From: Dyadobacter alkalitolerans DSM 23607 | Lineage (GTDB): Bacteria; Bacteroidota; Bacteroidia; Cytophagales; Spirosomataceae | Length of the DNA stretch: 64,000 nucleotides | NCBI RefSeq assembly: GCF_000428845.1 | Contig: NZ_AUAS01000001.1 | Coordinates: forward strand, 620,001 to 684,000 | Reading direction: 5' to 3' | In this document: piece by piece, positions 1 through 7,418 of the stretch | Layout: each line of letters starts with the position of its first letter | How positions within the stretch are numbered: the first letter of the stretch is position 1 | The notes under the pieces: model-generated | The model's database searches: none | What the model was told of the DNA's origin: nothing | What the model saw: the letters and a program-made list of their open reading frames with translations, nothing else | Position numbers and translations under genes: made by a program

Positions 1-236
1 AAACCTATCTGACATCATGGTTCAAGACGGTCAGAAAAGCGGATTGGAAAGATTTCAATGCAATAAAAAATGATTTCAGAAGTGTTGACCTCATAGCAGA
101 CAACAGATTGATATTTAACATTAAAGGCAATCATTACCGCCTGATCGCCAGGATCAACTTCGAGCATAAACGGATTATGATCAAATGGATCGGCACACAT
201 GCCGATTACGACAAGATAAACGCGGGAACGATATGA
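1..236 (+). CDS. higB: HigB-type mRNA interferase toxin, 5' end cut by window start
   Basis: An open frame runs from the window edge to a TGA at 234-236 and gives about 77 residues of the C-terminal part of a HigB-like toxin (the family is normally about 95-100 residues). Recognisable family landmarks are the WFKTVRKADWKDF stretch, the RLIFNIKGNHYRLI core strand, and the C-terminal IGTHADYDKI segment. HigB proteins are RelE-fold ribosome-dependent RNases that cut translated mRNA and are held in check by HigA. The stop codon overlaps the start of the next gene (ATGA at 233-236), so the two are translationally coupled. The start codon and promoter lie outside the window. Confidence 0.85.
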   Translation, partial: TYLTSWFKTVRKADWKDFNAIKNDFRSVDLIADNRLIFNIKGNHYRLIARINFEHKRIMIKWIGTHADYDKINAGTI

Positions 237-613
237 AGCACATGGAATTAAAACTGATTGAAACGGAGGAAGAATACGACAATGCAATCGCACGCATTGA
301 TGAACTCTTTGATGCTGCCAAGGGCAGTGAGGAAGCAAAGGAATTGGATCTTTTGGTGCTGTTGGTCAACAAATATGAGCAGGAAAATTTTCCCATTGAA
401 GAGCCGGATCCCATTGAATATATCAAAATCCGAATGGAGGAAATGGGCTTGAAAGCAACTGATCTTGTGCCTTATATGGGGAATAAGGGTAATGTATCTC
501 GGGTGCTGAATCGCAAACGAGGCTTGTCAATCGAGATGATCCGTAATCTTCACAAAGGCTTAGGATTTCCGCTCGACGTCCTGATCTCTGAACCGAAACT
601 TACACCGGCATAA
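233..613 (+). CDS. higA: HigA-type antitoxin, XRE helix-turn-helix
   Basis: A 126-residue protein. I place the start at the ATG at 233, inside the toxin's stop codon, rather than at the upstream in-frame ATG at 185 that would overlap the toxin by 52 bases. The C-terminal half carries an XRE-type helix-turn-helix (MEEMGLKATDLVPYMG, NVSRVLNRKRGLS), with the fold running to the end at ISEPKLTPA. The N-terminal half is acidic and helical and is the likely toxin-binding part. HigA proteins neutralise HigB and repress their own operon. Toxin-first order is typical of higBA. The gene ends at a strong palindromic terminator at 612-649. Confidence 0.88.
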   Translation: MKHMELKLIETEEEYDNAIARIDELFDAAKGSEEAKELDLLVLLVNKYEQENFPIEEPDPIEYIKIRMEEMGLKATDLVPYMGNKGNVSRVLNRKRGLSIEMIRNLHKGLGFPLDVLISEPKLTPA

Positions 614-649
614 AACGAAAAGAGCAGCGATCGCTGCTCTTTTCGTTTT
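612..649. terminator. Perfect 38-bp palindrome, bidirectional terminator
   Basis: Bases 612-630 and 631-649 are exact reverse complements. The core is agagcagcga/tcgctgctct, flanked by A-rich and T-rich tails. The site lies between the end of higA (+) and the end of the DUF4136 gene (-), so it can terminate both converging transcripts. Confidence 0.85.
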
Positions 650-668
650 CACACCCAAGAATGATTAA

Positions 669-1244
669 TTAATTCCTGCTATACGTATCCAACGTCGCCT
701 GTGGGAAAGTCTTCAAAATGTCCGTCATGGTGTTTTTTACCATTGTTTCGCGGTCTTCTTTTTTGGTAGGGGCTTTCACTTTTCCGGATGCCCAGCCTTG
801 CCAAACCATGCGGTCGCTGTTTTTCTGATAAATGTTCAGGATAAAACGGCTTTCCTGGTAATTGTAGGTCGAAATGTTGTTTCCACCTCCGTACCACCAC
901 ATATAAGGCGAGTACATGTTGTTGGAACGCACTTGCTGACGGTCTTTTACGTCCGTCATAAACCTTACAATAATGTCCGGATTTTTGGTGTCCATTTTAT
1001 AACCTTTAGCTTCCATCACTTCCACAACTGCATCACCTAACCGCCTCCTGTTCAGCTCACTACCCAAAAGCGGATCCGTTTCCATATTGTGTTCGGCTTC
1101 CACTTTGAAAGTTTTAAATTGTTTCAAATTAACAGACGAATCGTAATCGTAACTTGTCTGCAGCGCCTGGCTGCATCCCATCATTAAGAGCCCCGCAACG
1201 ACCACCGCAGCGGTGGACTTCATCAACTTCACTATGGTTTTCAT
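669..1244 (-). CDS. DUF4136 domain lipoprotein
   Basis: A 191-residue envelope protein. The N-terminus is a lipoprotein signal (hydrophobic 11-22, lipobox LMMGC with Cys24), so it should be lipidated and anchored in the periplasm or outer membrane. The body fits DUF4136: the SYDYDSSVNLKQFKTF strand at about 31-46, the RRRLGDAVVEVMEAKGY helix at about 66-85, DIIVRF near 90, and a C-terminal TMTDILKTFP helix. The biochemical role of DUF4136 is not known to me. It is monocistronic, ends on the shared terminator at 612-649, and its promoter must lie in 1245-1481, where a LacI-type palindrome also sits. Confidence 0.85.
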   Translation of the reverse strand: MKTIVKLMKSTAAVVVAGLLMMGCSQALQTSYDYDSSVNLKQFKTFKVEAEHNMETDPLLGSELNRRRLGDAVVEVMEAKGYKMDTKNPDIIVRFMTDVKDRQQVRSNNMYSPYMWWYGGGNNISTYNYQESRFILNIYQKNSDRMVWQGWASGKVKAPTKKEDRETMVKNTMTDILKTFPQATLDTYSRN

Positions 1245-1415
1245 GTTTGTTTGAACGTTTAGTTATTGTATTAATCTGACAGTCTCCGAGGGCAAAAGTT
1301 TAATTGTTCGGATAACAACATCTTATAAACTATAAACAAATTCTTTTGGTATATAAGTTTAAAAAAAACATTGTTTCATACTAAAAAAAGTGCCTTAGGA
1401 GCGCACAGAAAGCAA

Positions 1416-1429
1416 TGCAAACGTTTGCA
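1416..1429. promoter_or_regulatory. LacI/GalR-type operator-like palindrome
   Basis: TGCAAACGTTTGCA is a perfect 14-bp palindrome with a central CG. It has the general form of LacI/GalR-family operators (TGnAAnCGnTTnCA). It lies about 170 bases upstream of the DUF4136 start and about 125 bases beyond the stop of the oxidoreductase gene. No LacI-family gene is in the window. The match in form is seen; function as an operator is inferred. Confidence 0.45.
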
Positions 1430-1481
1430 CAACCGCCCTTCTAAAAGTAAGATGCGCACGCATTAAAAATGGTTGTAAAAC

Positions 1482-1509
1482 AAAAAAGCGCCCGGGTTAA
1501 GCCGGACGC
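1482..1509 (-). terminator. Rho-independent terminator of the oxidoreductase gene
   Basis: On the minus strand, an 8-bp GC-rich stem (1488-1495 with 1502-1509, including one G-U pair) with a 6-base loop is followed by a run of six T (A at 1482-1487 on the plus strand). It lies 45 bases past the stop of the Gfo/Idh/MocA gene. Confidence 0.8.
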
Positions 1510-1553
1510 GATGCACTGGGAATTTATAGGGACCACAAACTTTTATTGCAGGG

Positions 1554-2921
1554 CTAAACTTTCTTATAATCCGGATGCTTGTACGGATCTCGATATGGGC
1601 GGGCCAAAAGCGCATTGGCTTCCCTATCCCCAACAATTTCGCGTTTTACGGGATCATAAACAATGGGCCGCCCGGTTTTCATGGAAAGATTTGCGAGAAT
1701 GCAGCTGGCAGTTGAAATGTGTCCTTCTTCAATGTCGGCAACGGGCTTGGTGCTGTTGTCGATCGCACTCAAAAAGTCAAGCATATGGAGCCTTGTAGCG
1801 GGTGCGGCATTAAGCTCAATGGCCTTTTCGGTCACATCTTCCGGATATTTTTCTTTTTCAAAAACCACATCCTTATGGATTTTCTCACCTTTGCCATTGG
1901 GAATGAAATCATAGGCCATTGTACTTGCCCATAATGTTCCTTTTTCTCCATACAAAGTAAATGACCACGGATAATCGGGATTATTGGGCGTTCCCCAGGT
2001 GCGGTGCTGCCAGACGCAATTCAGCTCATCATATTCAAAAATCGCCGATTGCGTATCTGAAATGTTGGATTTGCCTTCTTTTTGCACATAAATGCCGCCC
2101 GTTGAGCTGATTTTTTTAGGCCACCCTAGTTTGAGCATCCAGCGCACCGTGTCAAACATATGCACGCACATATCGCCCGTGATGCCATTTCCATACTCCA
2201 TAAATGTCCTCCACCAGCGCACGTGCGGCAGGCCATCATAAGGCCTCAGCGGAGCCGGGCCCGTCCATTTCTCATAATCCAAAAAATCAGGGACAGCTTC
2301 AACGGACGGATTGCCATTATTCCGCATATGGAAATAACAGCACATTTCAACGTGTGAGATTTTACCCAGCAACCCAGCGTCAACAATGTTCTTTTTCGCG
2401 TCGATCAAATGCGGCGTGCTTTTCCGCTGCGTCCCCACCTGAACCACTTTTTTATACTTTCTTGCCGCAGCCACCATCGCCTCCCCTTCCATCACATCCA
2501 CACTGATCGGCTTCTGCACATACACGTGCGCACCGGCTTTCACGGCATCGATCATCTGCAACGCATGCCAATGATCCGGCGTGCCGATCAGCACAATATC
2601 CATTTCATTTTCAGCCAGCATTTTCTGGTAATCGCCATACAACTTTGGCACCTTACCTGATTTCTGTCGCTGACTCACCAATTTCCCAGCCTCATTCAAC
2701 TGATTTTTATCTACATCACAAAGCGCCAGCACCTCCACCGGAGCCACCTGAATCAGCCGGAATAAATCACTTTTTCCATACCATCCGGTCCCGATAAGCC
2801 CCACCCGAAGCGTTTTGGCAGGATTAATCAGGTCCATCCCCCTCGCCCCAAATGTAGAAAGCGCCAGCGCCGCCGTAGCGCCATGCAAAAAATGTCGGCG
2901 ATTGATATTGAAATTGTTCAT
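1554..2921 (-). CDS. Tat-exported Gfo/Idh/MocA family oxidoreductase
   Basis: A 455-residue NAD(P)-dependent oxidoreductase. It starts with a twin-arginine signal (NRRHFL at 7-12, then a hydrophobic stretch to about 27), so it should be exported folded with its cofactor. The Rossmann motif GTGWYG is at 44-49. The usual EKP motif appears as YVQKPIS, keeping Lys and Pro but replacing Glu with Gln. The C-terminal Gfo/Idh/MocA barrel follows (GNPSVEAVPDF, RWWRTFMEYGNGITGD, MCVHMFDTVRWML). Exported members of this family oxidise or reduce sugars and glycosides; several act at C3. It is separated from the sugar operon by the DUF6934 module and transcribed in the same direction. The substrate is unknown, but a role with the DUF1080 and ThuA proteins is plausible. 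Confidence 0.88.
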   Translation of the reverse strand: MNNFNINRRHFLHGATAALALSTFGARGMDLINPAKTLRVGLIGTGWYGKSDLFRLIQVAPVEVLALCDVDKNQLNEAGKLVSQRQKSGKVPKLYGDYQKMLAENEMDIVLIGTPDHWHALQMIDAVKAGAHVYVQKPISVDVMEGEAMVAAARKYKKVVQVGTQRKSTPHLIDAKKNIVDAGLLGKISHVEMCCYFHMRNNGNPSVEAVPDFLDYEKWTGPAPLRPYDGLPHVRWWRTFMEYGNGITGDMCVHMFDTVRWMLKLGWPKKISSTGGIYVQKEGKSNISDTQSAIFEYDELNCVWQHRTWGTPNNPDYPWSFTLYGEKGTLWASTMAYDFIPNGKGEKIHKDVVFEKEKYPEDVTEKAIELNAAPATRLHMLDFLSAIDNSTKPVADIEEGHISTASCILANLSMKTGRPIVYDPVKREIVGDREANALLARPYRDPYKHPDYKKV

Positions 2922-3063
2922 TGAAAGAATGGTTGATTATGGTCTGGTTTAGTTGGGAGTAAAAGGGATTTGGGCAGCCGGTTTACTTTCAGCAAGATTT
3001 TTTATTTGAATTGAGTGACTTCTGTTTTCCGTCTACGTCTTAATGGCGAAAAAACAATGCAAT

Positions 3064-3519
3064 ATGAAAACAGAACATTACGACTATAAAGCAAGCGAAA
3101 ATTGTTTGCTGTTTGAGTTTGAAAGTGTAAGCGAATTTAAGTCTATCCGCAAACTCATTATTTATACGCCCAGTGAAAAAGTATCAAATATGTATAACTT
3201 AGCTTTATGCGATATTTTAAGCAACGGTGAAAGCTGCGATCGAAATATTAGCAATAATCTTGACATGGGGAAAGTCATTGCCACCGTCGTAAAAAGCATG
3301 GTCACATTTTGTAAAGCGTATCCAAATTCATCCATTTACATTACGGGAAGCACACCTGCCAGGACACGCTTGTACAATATCATTATAAGCAAAGAGCTTT
3401 CAGAAGCGAGAAGAATTTTCGAAATTTATGGCTTGAAAGAAACGAAAAGAGAACTTTTCATTTCAAATCGAGAATACGACGCATTTTTAATCACATACTT
3501 AAACGACAAAATCAGATGA
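3064..3519 (+). CDS. DUF6934-like protein, possible toxin-antitoxin component
   Basis: A 151-residue soluble protein with no signal peptide or membrane segment. I prefer the ATG at 3064 (MKTEHYDYKAS); an in-frame ATG at 3043 would add 7 residues. The sequence resembles the Bacteroidota family DUF6934: an N-terminal FEFESVSEFKSIRKLIIYTP strand region, a central MGKVIATVVKSMVTFCKAYP helix, then ITGSTPARTRLYNIII and a C-terminal EIYGLK...F segment. The function of the family is unknown to me. Its TGA overlaps the ATG of the next small gene (ATGA at 3516-3519). The gene is more A/T-rich than its neighbours, which suggests later acquisition. Confidence 0.7.
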   Translation: MKTEHYDYKASENCLLFEFESVSEFKSIRKLIIYTPSEKVSNMYNLALCDILSNGESCDRNISNNLDMGKVIATVVKSMVTFCKAYPNSSIYITGSTPARTRLYNIIISKELSEARRIFEIYGLKETKRELFISNREYDAFLITYLNDKIR

Positions 3520-3671
3520 ATCCGACAGCCAGAGCGAAAAGGACCAAATTTAGAGAAGAACGGGTATATGCTTCCGTTGAAGAATTTGTTCAAATGAAAA
3601 ATGAACTTGCCCGTAAACAGCTTGAAGGCGTCGATCTAAGTTTTCTTAACGAGCGGAAAAAGCGGGAATAA
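3516..3671 (+). CDS. Small basic protein coupled to the DUF6934-like gene
   Basis: A 51-residue ORF, ATG at 3516 overlapping the upstream stop by 4 bases, TAA at 3669-3671. It is rich in Arg, Lys and Glu (TARAKRTKFREERVYAS, then VEEFVQMKNELARKQ, ending NERKKRE) and predicted helical. I do not recognise a named family. The size, charge and translational coupling to a conserved single-domain partner are what one expects of a two-gene toxin-antitoxin-like module, but no catalytic motif supports that. Its stop directly abuts the converging stop of the sugar-binding protein gene at 3672. Confidence 0.6.
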   Translation: MNPTARAKRTKFREERVYASVEEFVQMKNELARKQLEGVDLSFLNERKKRE

Positions 3672-4619
3672 TCATTTCAAATACTCCTCAACATTCTCCT
3701 TCGTCACCAACTGAAACGGAATCAAAACCTCCCTTTCAAACTGTTCCTTCTTAGCAGCTTTCACAGCTATTTCAATGGCTTTACTGCCTTGCTCCTGAGC
3801 ATTCTGGAAGATTGTAGCATTCAACGCTCCTTTTTTTACGGATTGCAAAGCGTCCGGTATGGCGTCTACGCTGATTACGATTACTTTGTCTTTCAAACCT
3901 GCCGCTTCGAGTGCTTTTACGGCACCCATACCCATTTCGTCGTTGTGAGCAAAGACAGCGTTGATTTTTGAGCCGTAGGATTGGATCCAGTTTTCCATCA
4001 ATGACATCGCTTTTGCGCGGTCCCATTCGCCGGTTTGCTCGGCGAGAAGCTTCATGCCGGGATTGGCTTTGAGGATTTCTTTTGCGCCATTATCTCTTTT
4101 GAGCTGGGCCGCCTGACCCATGAATCCGTGCATAATCAGCACATTGCCTTTTCCTCCCAGTTTCTCAACCAGATATTTCATTGCTATCCTTGCAGATTCC
4201 GTGTCATCCGAGCCTACAAATGCAGATGGTTTTGCCGATGTTTCGGAGTTAACATTAATGATTGGAATTTTCGCGTCCATAGCGAGCTTTACAGCTGGTG
4301 AGCTGGCTTCGACTTCGCAAGGATTCATAATTATTGCGTCCACGCCTTGGGCTATGAAACTTTCGACTTGCTCCACTTGCTTCAATGCAGAGCGTTCAGC
4401 GTCGACGGTGATGAGTTCGACGCCCAGCGCTTTCGCCCTCGCTTCCATTTCGTCGCTTACATTGACGATGAATTCGTTTTGCATGCTTAGCATGGTTGAG
4501 CCGACGACGAGTTTTTTATCAGAACCGCTTTCGCCGCCTTCGCCTTTTCCGGATTGGTTGCAGCTGGCAATGGTAAGTGCTAGTGCTACCAGCAGGGCGT
4601 ATTTTGTAGTTTTTATCAT
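3672..4619 (-). CDS. Sugar ABC transporter substrate-binding lipoprotein, RbsB type
   Basis: A 315-residue periplasmic-binding protein of the ribose/galactose class (Peripla_BP_4). It has a lipoprotein signal ending in IASC with Cys20, so it is membrane-tethered, as expected in a monoderm-style importer placed in a diderm. Typical segments are GSTMLSMQNEFIVNV near the N-terminus, GVDAIIMNPCE, INVNSETSAKPSAFVGSDD, AVFAHNDEMGMGAVKAL and VISVDAIPDALQ. It is the last gene of the operon, 72 bases after the permease. With the ATPase and permease it forms a complete RbsABC-type importer for a monosaccharide or sugar derivative. The ligand cannot be named from sequence. Confidence 0.92.
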   Translation of the reverse strand: MIKTTKYALLVALALTIASCNQSGKGEGGESGSDKKLVVGSTMLSMQNEFIVNVSDEMEARAKALGVELITVDAERSALKQVEQVESFIAQGVDAIIMNPCEVEASSPAVKLAMDAKIPIINVNSETSAKPSAFVGSDDTESARIAMKYLVEKLGGKGNVLIMHGFMGQAAQLKRDNGAKEILKANPGMKLLAEQTGEWDRAKAMSLMENWIQSYGSKINAVFAHNDEMGMGAVKALEAAGLKDKVIVISVDAIPDALQSVKKGALNATIFQNAQEQGSKAIEIAVKAAKKEQFEREVLIPFQLVTKENVEEYLK

Positions 4620-4691
4620 TGTATTTTAATTCAAAATAAACCTTTCGATTTAACTGTAAACCCTTCGATATACTAAACAGCATGCTCAAAG

Positions 4692-5639
4692 CTAGCGATC
4701 CTTCTTACCCATGCTATCCAGCACCACAGCGCCTATGATGATAATTCCCATTACAACTTGCTGATAATAAGACGTCACATTCAGCAAATCCAAACTATTA
4801 CTAATCACACCTATCAGCAATGCGCCGATTAATGTGCCCGTCATGGTGCCGGTGCCTCCTGATGTGCTGGTGCCGCCAATGATGGCTGCGGCGATGGCGT
4901 CGAGCTCGAAACCTGCCCCGGCATTTGGCTGGCCGGTTGTGATCCGGGAAGTGAGTAAGATGCCGCCCACAGCAGAAAGCAGGCCGCAAAGCGTATATAC
5001 CCACATTTTAACATTGGTTACGTCGATGCCCGATGCCCGCGCAGCTGGCTCATTCCCTCCTACTGCGTACATGTAGCGACCGAGGACAGTTTTATTTAAA
5101 ATAATGGAGCAGACGATGAAGGCAATGATCAGGATGATGATGGGGAACGGAATGCCGAAAAGATTACCGCCGCCTATGAAGTTGAAGGAATCTGATAAAT
5201 TAGATATCGGCCGGCCTTTGCTTAAAATCAATGCTAAACCACGCCCAATGGTCATGGTGCCGAGGGTTACGATGAAGGGCGGCACTTTGCTTTTAGTAAT
5301 GACAAAACCATTGAATGCCCCGAAAAATAATCCCGCACCCAGCCCTGCCAGCAAAGGCACAAGCAAAGGATACGCGTCCGGATGCGCGAACATGGCTGCG
5401 GTAACGCCCGCAACGGCAACCATAGAGCCAAGCGAAAGGTCAATGCCACCCGTAATGATGACGAATGTGACGCCAAAAGCAAGTAATGCGTTAATCGAAA
5501 CCTGCGTTCCGATGATCATAAGATTGGAAACCGTAAAAAATCTTGGTGTGCTGAATGCTAGTGCGAGGCATATTAATGTAAACGCCAGGAAAATGCCGTA
5601 TTGACTGAATTTATTAAGGCGGGTTGGGAGAATGTTCAT
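4692..5639 (-). CDS. Sugar ABC transporter permease, RbsC type
   Basis: A 315-residue inner-membrane permease of the BPD_transp_2 (ribose/xylose/galactose) family, hydrophobic along most of its length with about 8-10 membrane segments. Family landmarks include ITGGIDLSLGSMVAVAGV at about 62-79, VTLGTMTIGRGLALILSKG, and the C-terminal FELDAIAAAIIGGTSTSGGTGT signature followed by LIGVISNSLDLL. It forms the homodimeric channel for the adjacent ATPase. It lies 62 bases after the ATPase gene and 72 bases before the binding-protein gene, in the same operon. Confidence 0.93.
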   Translation of the reverse strand: MNILPTRLNKFSQYGIFLAFTLICLALAFSTPRFFTVSNLMIIGTQVSINALLAFGVTFVIITGGIDLSLGSMVAVAGVTAAMFAHPDAYPLLVPLLAGLGAGLFFGAFNGFVITKSKVPPFIVTLGTMTIGRGLALILSKGRPISNLSDSFNFIGGGNLFGIPFPIIILIIAFIVCSIILNKTVLGRYMYAVGGNEPAARASGIDVTNVKMWVYTLCGLLSAVGGILLTSRITTGQPNAGAGFELDAIAAAIIGGTSTSGGTGTMTGTLIGALLIGVISNSLDLLNVTSYYQQVVMGIIIIGAVVLDSMGKKDR

Positions 5640-5701
5640 GTTTACTTCGGTGATCGGCTGTCGGCCATCGCTGTTTTTAATGTTTGTCAGTAATCAGAAG
5701 C

Positions 5702-7201
5702 CTATGCAACCGCGTATTTCATAATTAATTCCTGTGTCGCTTCTTCTCTTGAAAGGATGGCCGTTTGCTTGCCCTTTGATAAAATCAGAATCCGGTCGCT
5801 CATGCCCAGTATCTCAGGCAGTTCGGAGGAGATCATAATGATGGCAATTCCTTTGTCGGCGAGTTTTCGGATGAGTTTGTATATTTCAAATTTCGCCCCT
5901 ACATCCACGCCGCGGGTTGGCTCGTCTAGAATGATGATTTCAGGAGACGCCAGCAACACTTTTCCTATGACGACTTTTTGCTGATTGCCGCCGCTCAGAT
6001 AAGTGACTTTCTGGTTCATATCAGCAGTCTTGATGCGCAGATCGGCGATCATTTGCTCGGTGGATGCTTTCTCGCTGTTTGTATTGATGAAAATCCCTTC
6101 CCGATGCCGGTTCATGCTGGCTAATGTGGTGTTGTCTTTGACCGACATGCCCGGAATAAAACCCAGGCCCTTGCGATCTTCGCTTACATATCCAATGCCG
6201 TTTTCAATGGCCTGCCGCGGGGTTTTATTGACGACTGATTTGTTCCTAATAATAATTTCGCCGCCATCCGGTTTATCTAAACCAAAAATTACTCTTGCAA
6301 TCTCTGTTCGCCCGGCGCCCATTAGTCCTGCAAATCCCAATATTTCTCCTGCCCGAACTTCAAAATTAATATCTGCAAACTGATCCTTTTTACTTAAACC
6401 CTTCACTGAAATCGCCAGGTCACCTTTTGCATGATTGGATTCCGGAAACATGTGCTCGATTTCCCGGCCGACCATCATCGAAATAAGCGACTGCTTATCC
6501 AACTCGGAAGCGCTTTTAGTAGCAACGTATTTTCCATCGCGCAGCACGGTTATGGTGTCCGAAATCTCAAAGATCTCGTCCATTTTGTGTGAAATGTAAA
6601 TGATTGCGACACCCTTGGCTTTCAAGTCTTTGATGATTTTGAAAAGTGTATCCACTTCCTTGTCGGAAATGGCCGATGTGGGCTCGTCCATAATGATCAC
6701 TTTTGCATCATTTGAAATCGCCTTCGCAATCTCGACCATCTGCATTTGCGCTACGCTCAGATGCTTCATTTTGGCTTTGAAATCAATGTCGACGCCCATT
6801 TCGGTCAGCAATGCTTCTGCTTTTTGGTTTACGCCAGCATCGTTCAGCCAGCCGGAAGCCCAGCCTGTTTTTCCGGAAACTTCTCTCTCTCGGCCTAAAA
6901 AAATATTTTGTGCAACAGTAAGCTCCGGAATAATAAGGATTTCCTGGTGGATCATGGAAATGCCGCGCTTCAATGTCGCGCTGACATTGCTGTTCCTTAA
7001 ATCAGCCCCTTCAAAAATGATTTCACCCGAATCCGGCGCAAGCAGGCCAATCAGGATTTTCATGAATGTTGATTTCCCGGCGCCGTTCTCGCCCATTAAG
7101 GCATGCACTTCTCCTCTTTTCAACTCAAAATGAATGTTGTCCAGCGCTTTCACACCGGAGAACGATTTTGAGAGATTTGAAACTTTGAGGATTGTTCCCA
7201 T
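5702..7201 (-). CDS. Sugar ABC transporter ATP-binding protein, RbsA type
   Basis: A 499-residue tandem ATPase of the RbsA/MglA/XylG class. The first domain has Walker A GENGAGKST at 37-45, a degenerate signature LSVAQ, and Walker B VIIMDEPTS. The second has the degenerate Walker A GLMGAGRTE, signature LSGGNQQKV and Walker B IIILDEPTRGVD, a domain asymmetry typical of this class. It energises the RbsC-like permease encoded next. Upstream, 217 bases separate it from the dehydrogenase gene, and that gap carries two palindromes, so its expression relative to the upstream genes may be modulated. Confidence 0.94.
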   Translation of the reverse strand: MGTILKVSNLSKSFSGVKALDNIHFELKRGEVHALMGENGAGKSTFMKILIGLLAPDSGEIIFEGADLRNSNVSATLKRGISMIHQEILIIPELTVAQNIFLGREREVSGKTGWASGWLNDAGVNQKAEALLTEMGVDIDFKAKMKHLSVAQMQMVEIAKAISNDAKVIIMDEPTSAISDKEVDTLFKIIKDLKAKGVAIIYISHKMDEIFEISDTITVLRDGKYVATKSASELDKQSLISMMVGREIEHMFPESNHAKGDLAISVKGLSKKDQFADINFEVRAGEILGFAGLMGAGRTEIARVIFGLDKPDGGEIIIRNKSVVNKTPRQAIENGIGYVSEDRKGLGFIPGMSVKDNTTLASMNRHREGIFINTNSEKASTEQMIADLRIKTADMNQKVTYLSGGNQQKVVIGKVLLASPEIIILDEPTRGVDVGAKFEIYKLIRKLADKGIAIIMISSELPEILGMSDRILILSKGKQTAILSREEATQELIMKYAVA

Positions 7202-7213
7202 TATTTTTTTTAT

Positions 7214-7233
7214 CCCCCGGTTGAAACCGGGGG
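7214..7233. repeat. REP-like palindrome, copy 1 (core GGTTTCAACC)
   Basis: Nine-base arms (7214-7222 and 7225-7233) flank a two-base centre. On the minus strand the core reads CCGGTTTCAACCGG. It lies 12 bases before the ATPase start codon. The A-run that follows on the minus strand is the wrong sense for a terminator of the operon, so I read it as a repetitive extragenic palindrome. Confidence 0.6.
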
Positions 7234-7332
7234 CAATTGATTGTTTTGGGATGCTATTTTTTATGATGCTATGTAGATAGTACAGAAGTCAACAACTCAT
7301 ACCGGATGAAATACCCTCAAAAATAAAACATT

Positions 7333-7354
7333 GCCCAGGGTTTCAACCCTGGGC
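7333..7354. repeat. REP-like palindrome, copy 2 (core GGTTTCAACC)
   Basis: Ten-base arms (gcccagggtt at 7333-7342, aaccctgggc at 7345-7354) around a central TC. It shares the core GGTTTCAACC with the palindrome at 7214-7233 but in opposite orientation. The pair, about 100 bases apart, has the head-to-head arrangement of REP doublets. Confidence 0.6.
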
Positions 7355-7418
7355 TTTATGATAGATAATTATAGATGATAATATAGGACTGAATTAATTG
7401 AATAGAATCCAATCAATG

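Larger units (their letters stand above)
1245..1553. other. Intergenic region upstream of the DUF4136 gene
   Basis: This 309-base non-coding stretch is A/T-rich. It should hold the promoter of the leftward DUF4136 gene, though I could not identify a convincing -7/-33 pair. A perfect 14-bp palindrome lies at 1416-1429, and the terminator of the oxidoreductase gene lies at 1482-1509. I see no small ORF or RNA gene in the rest. Confidence 0.6.

Noticed and set aside
185..232. Longer higA start at 185
   Set aside because: It would overlap the toxin gene by 52 bases; the ATGA overlap at 233 is the usual arrangement for coupled pairs.
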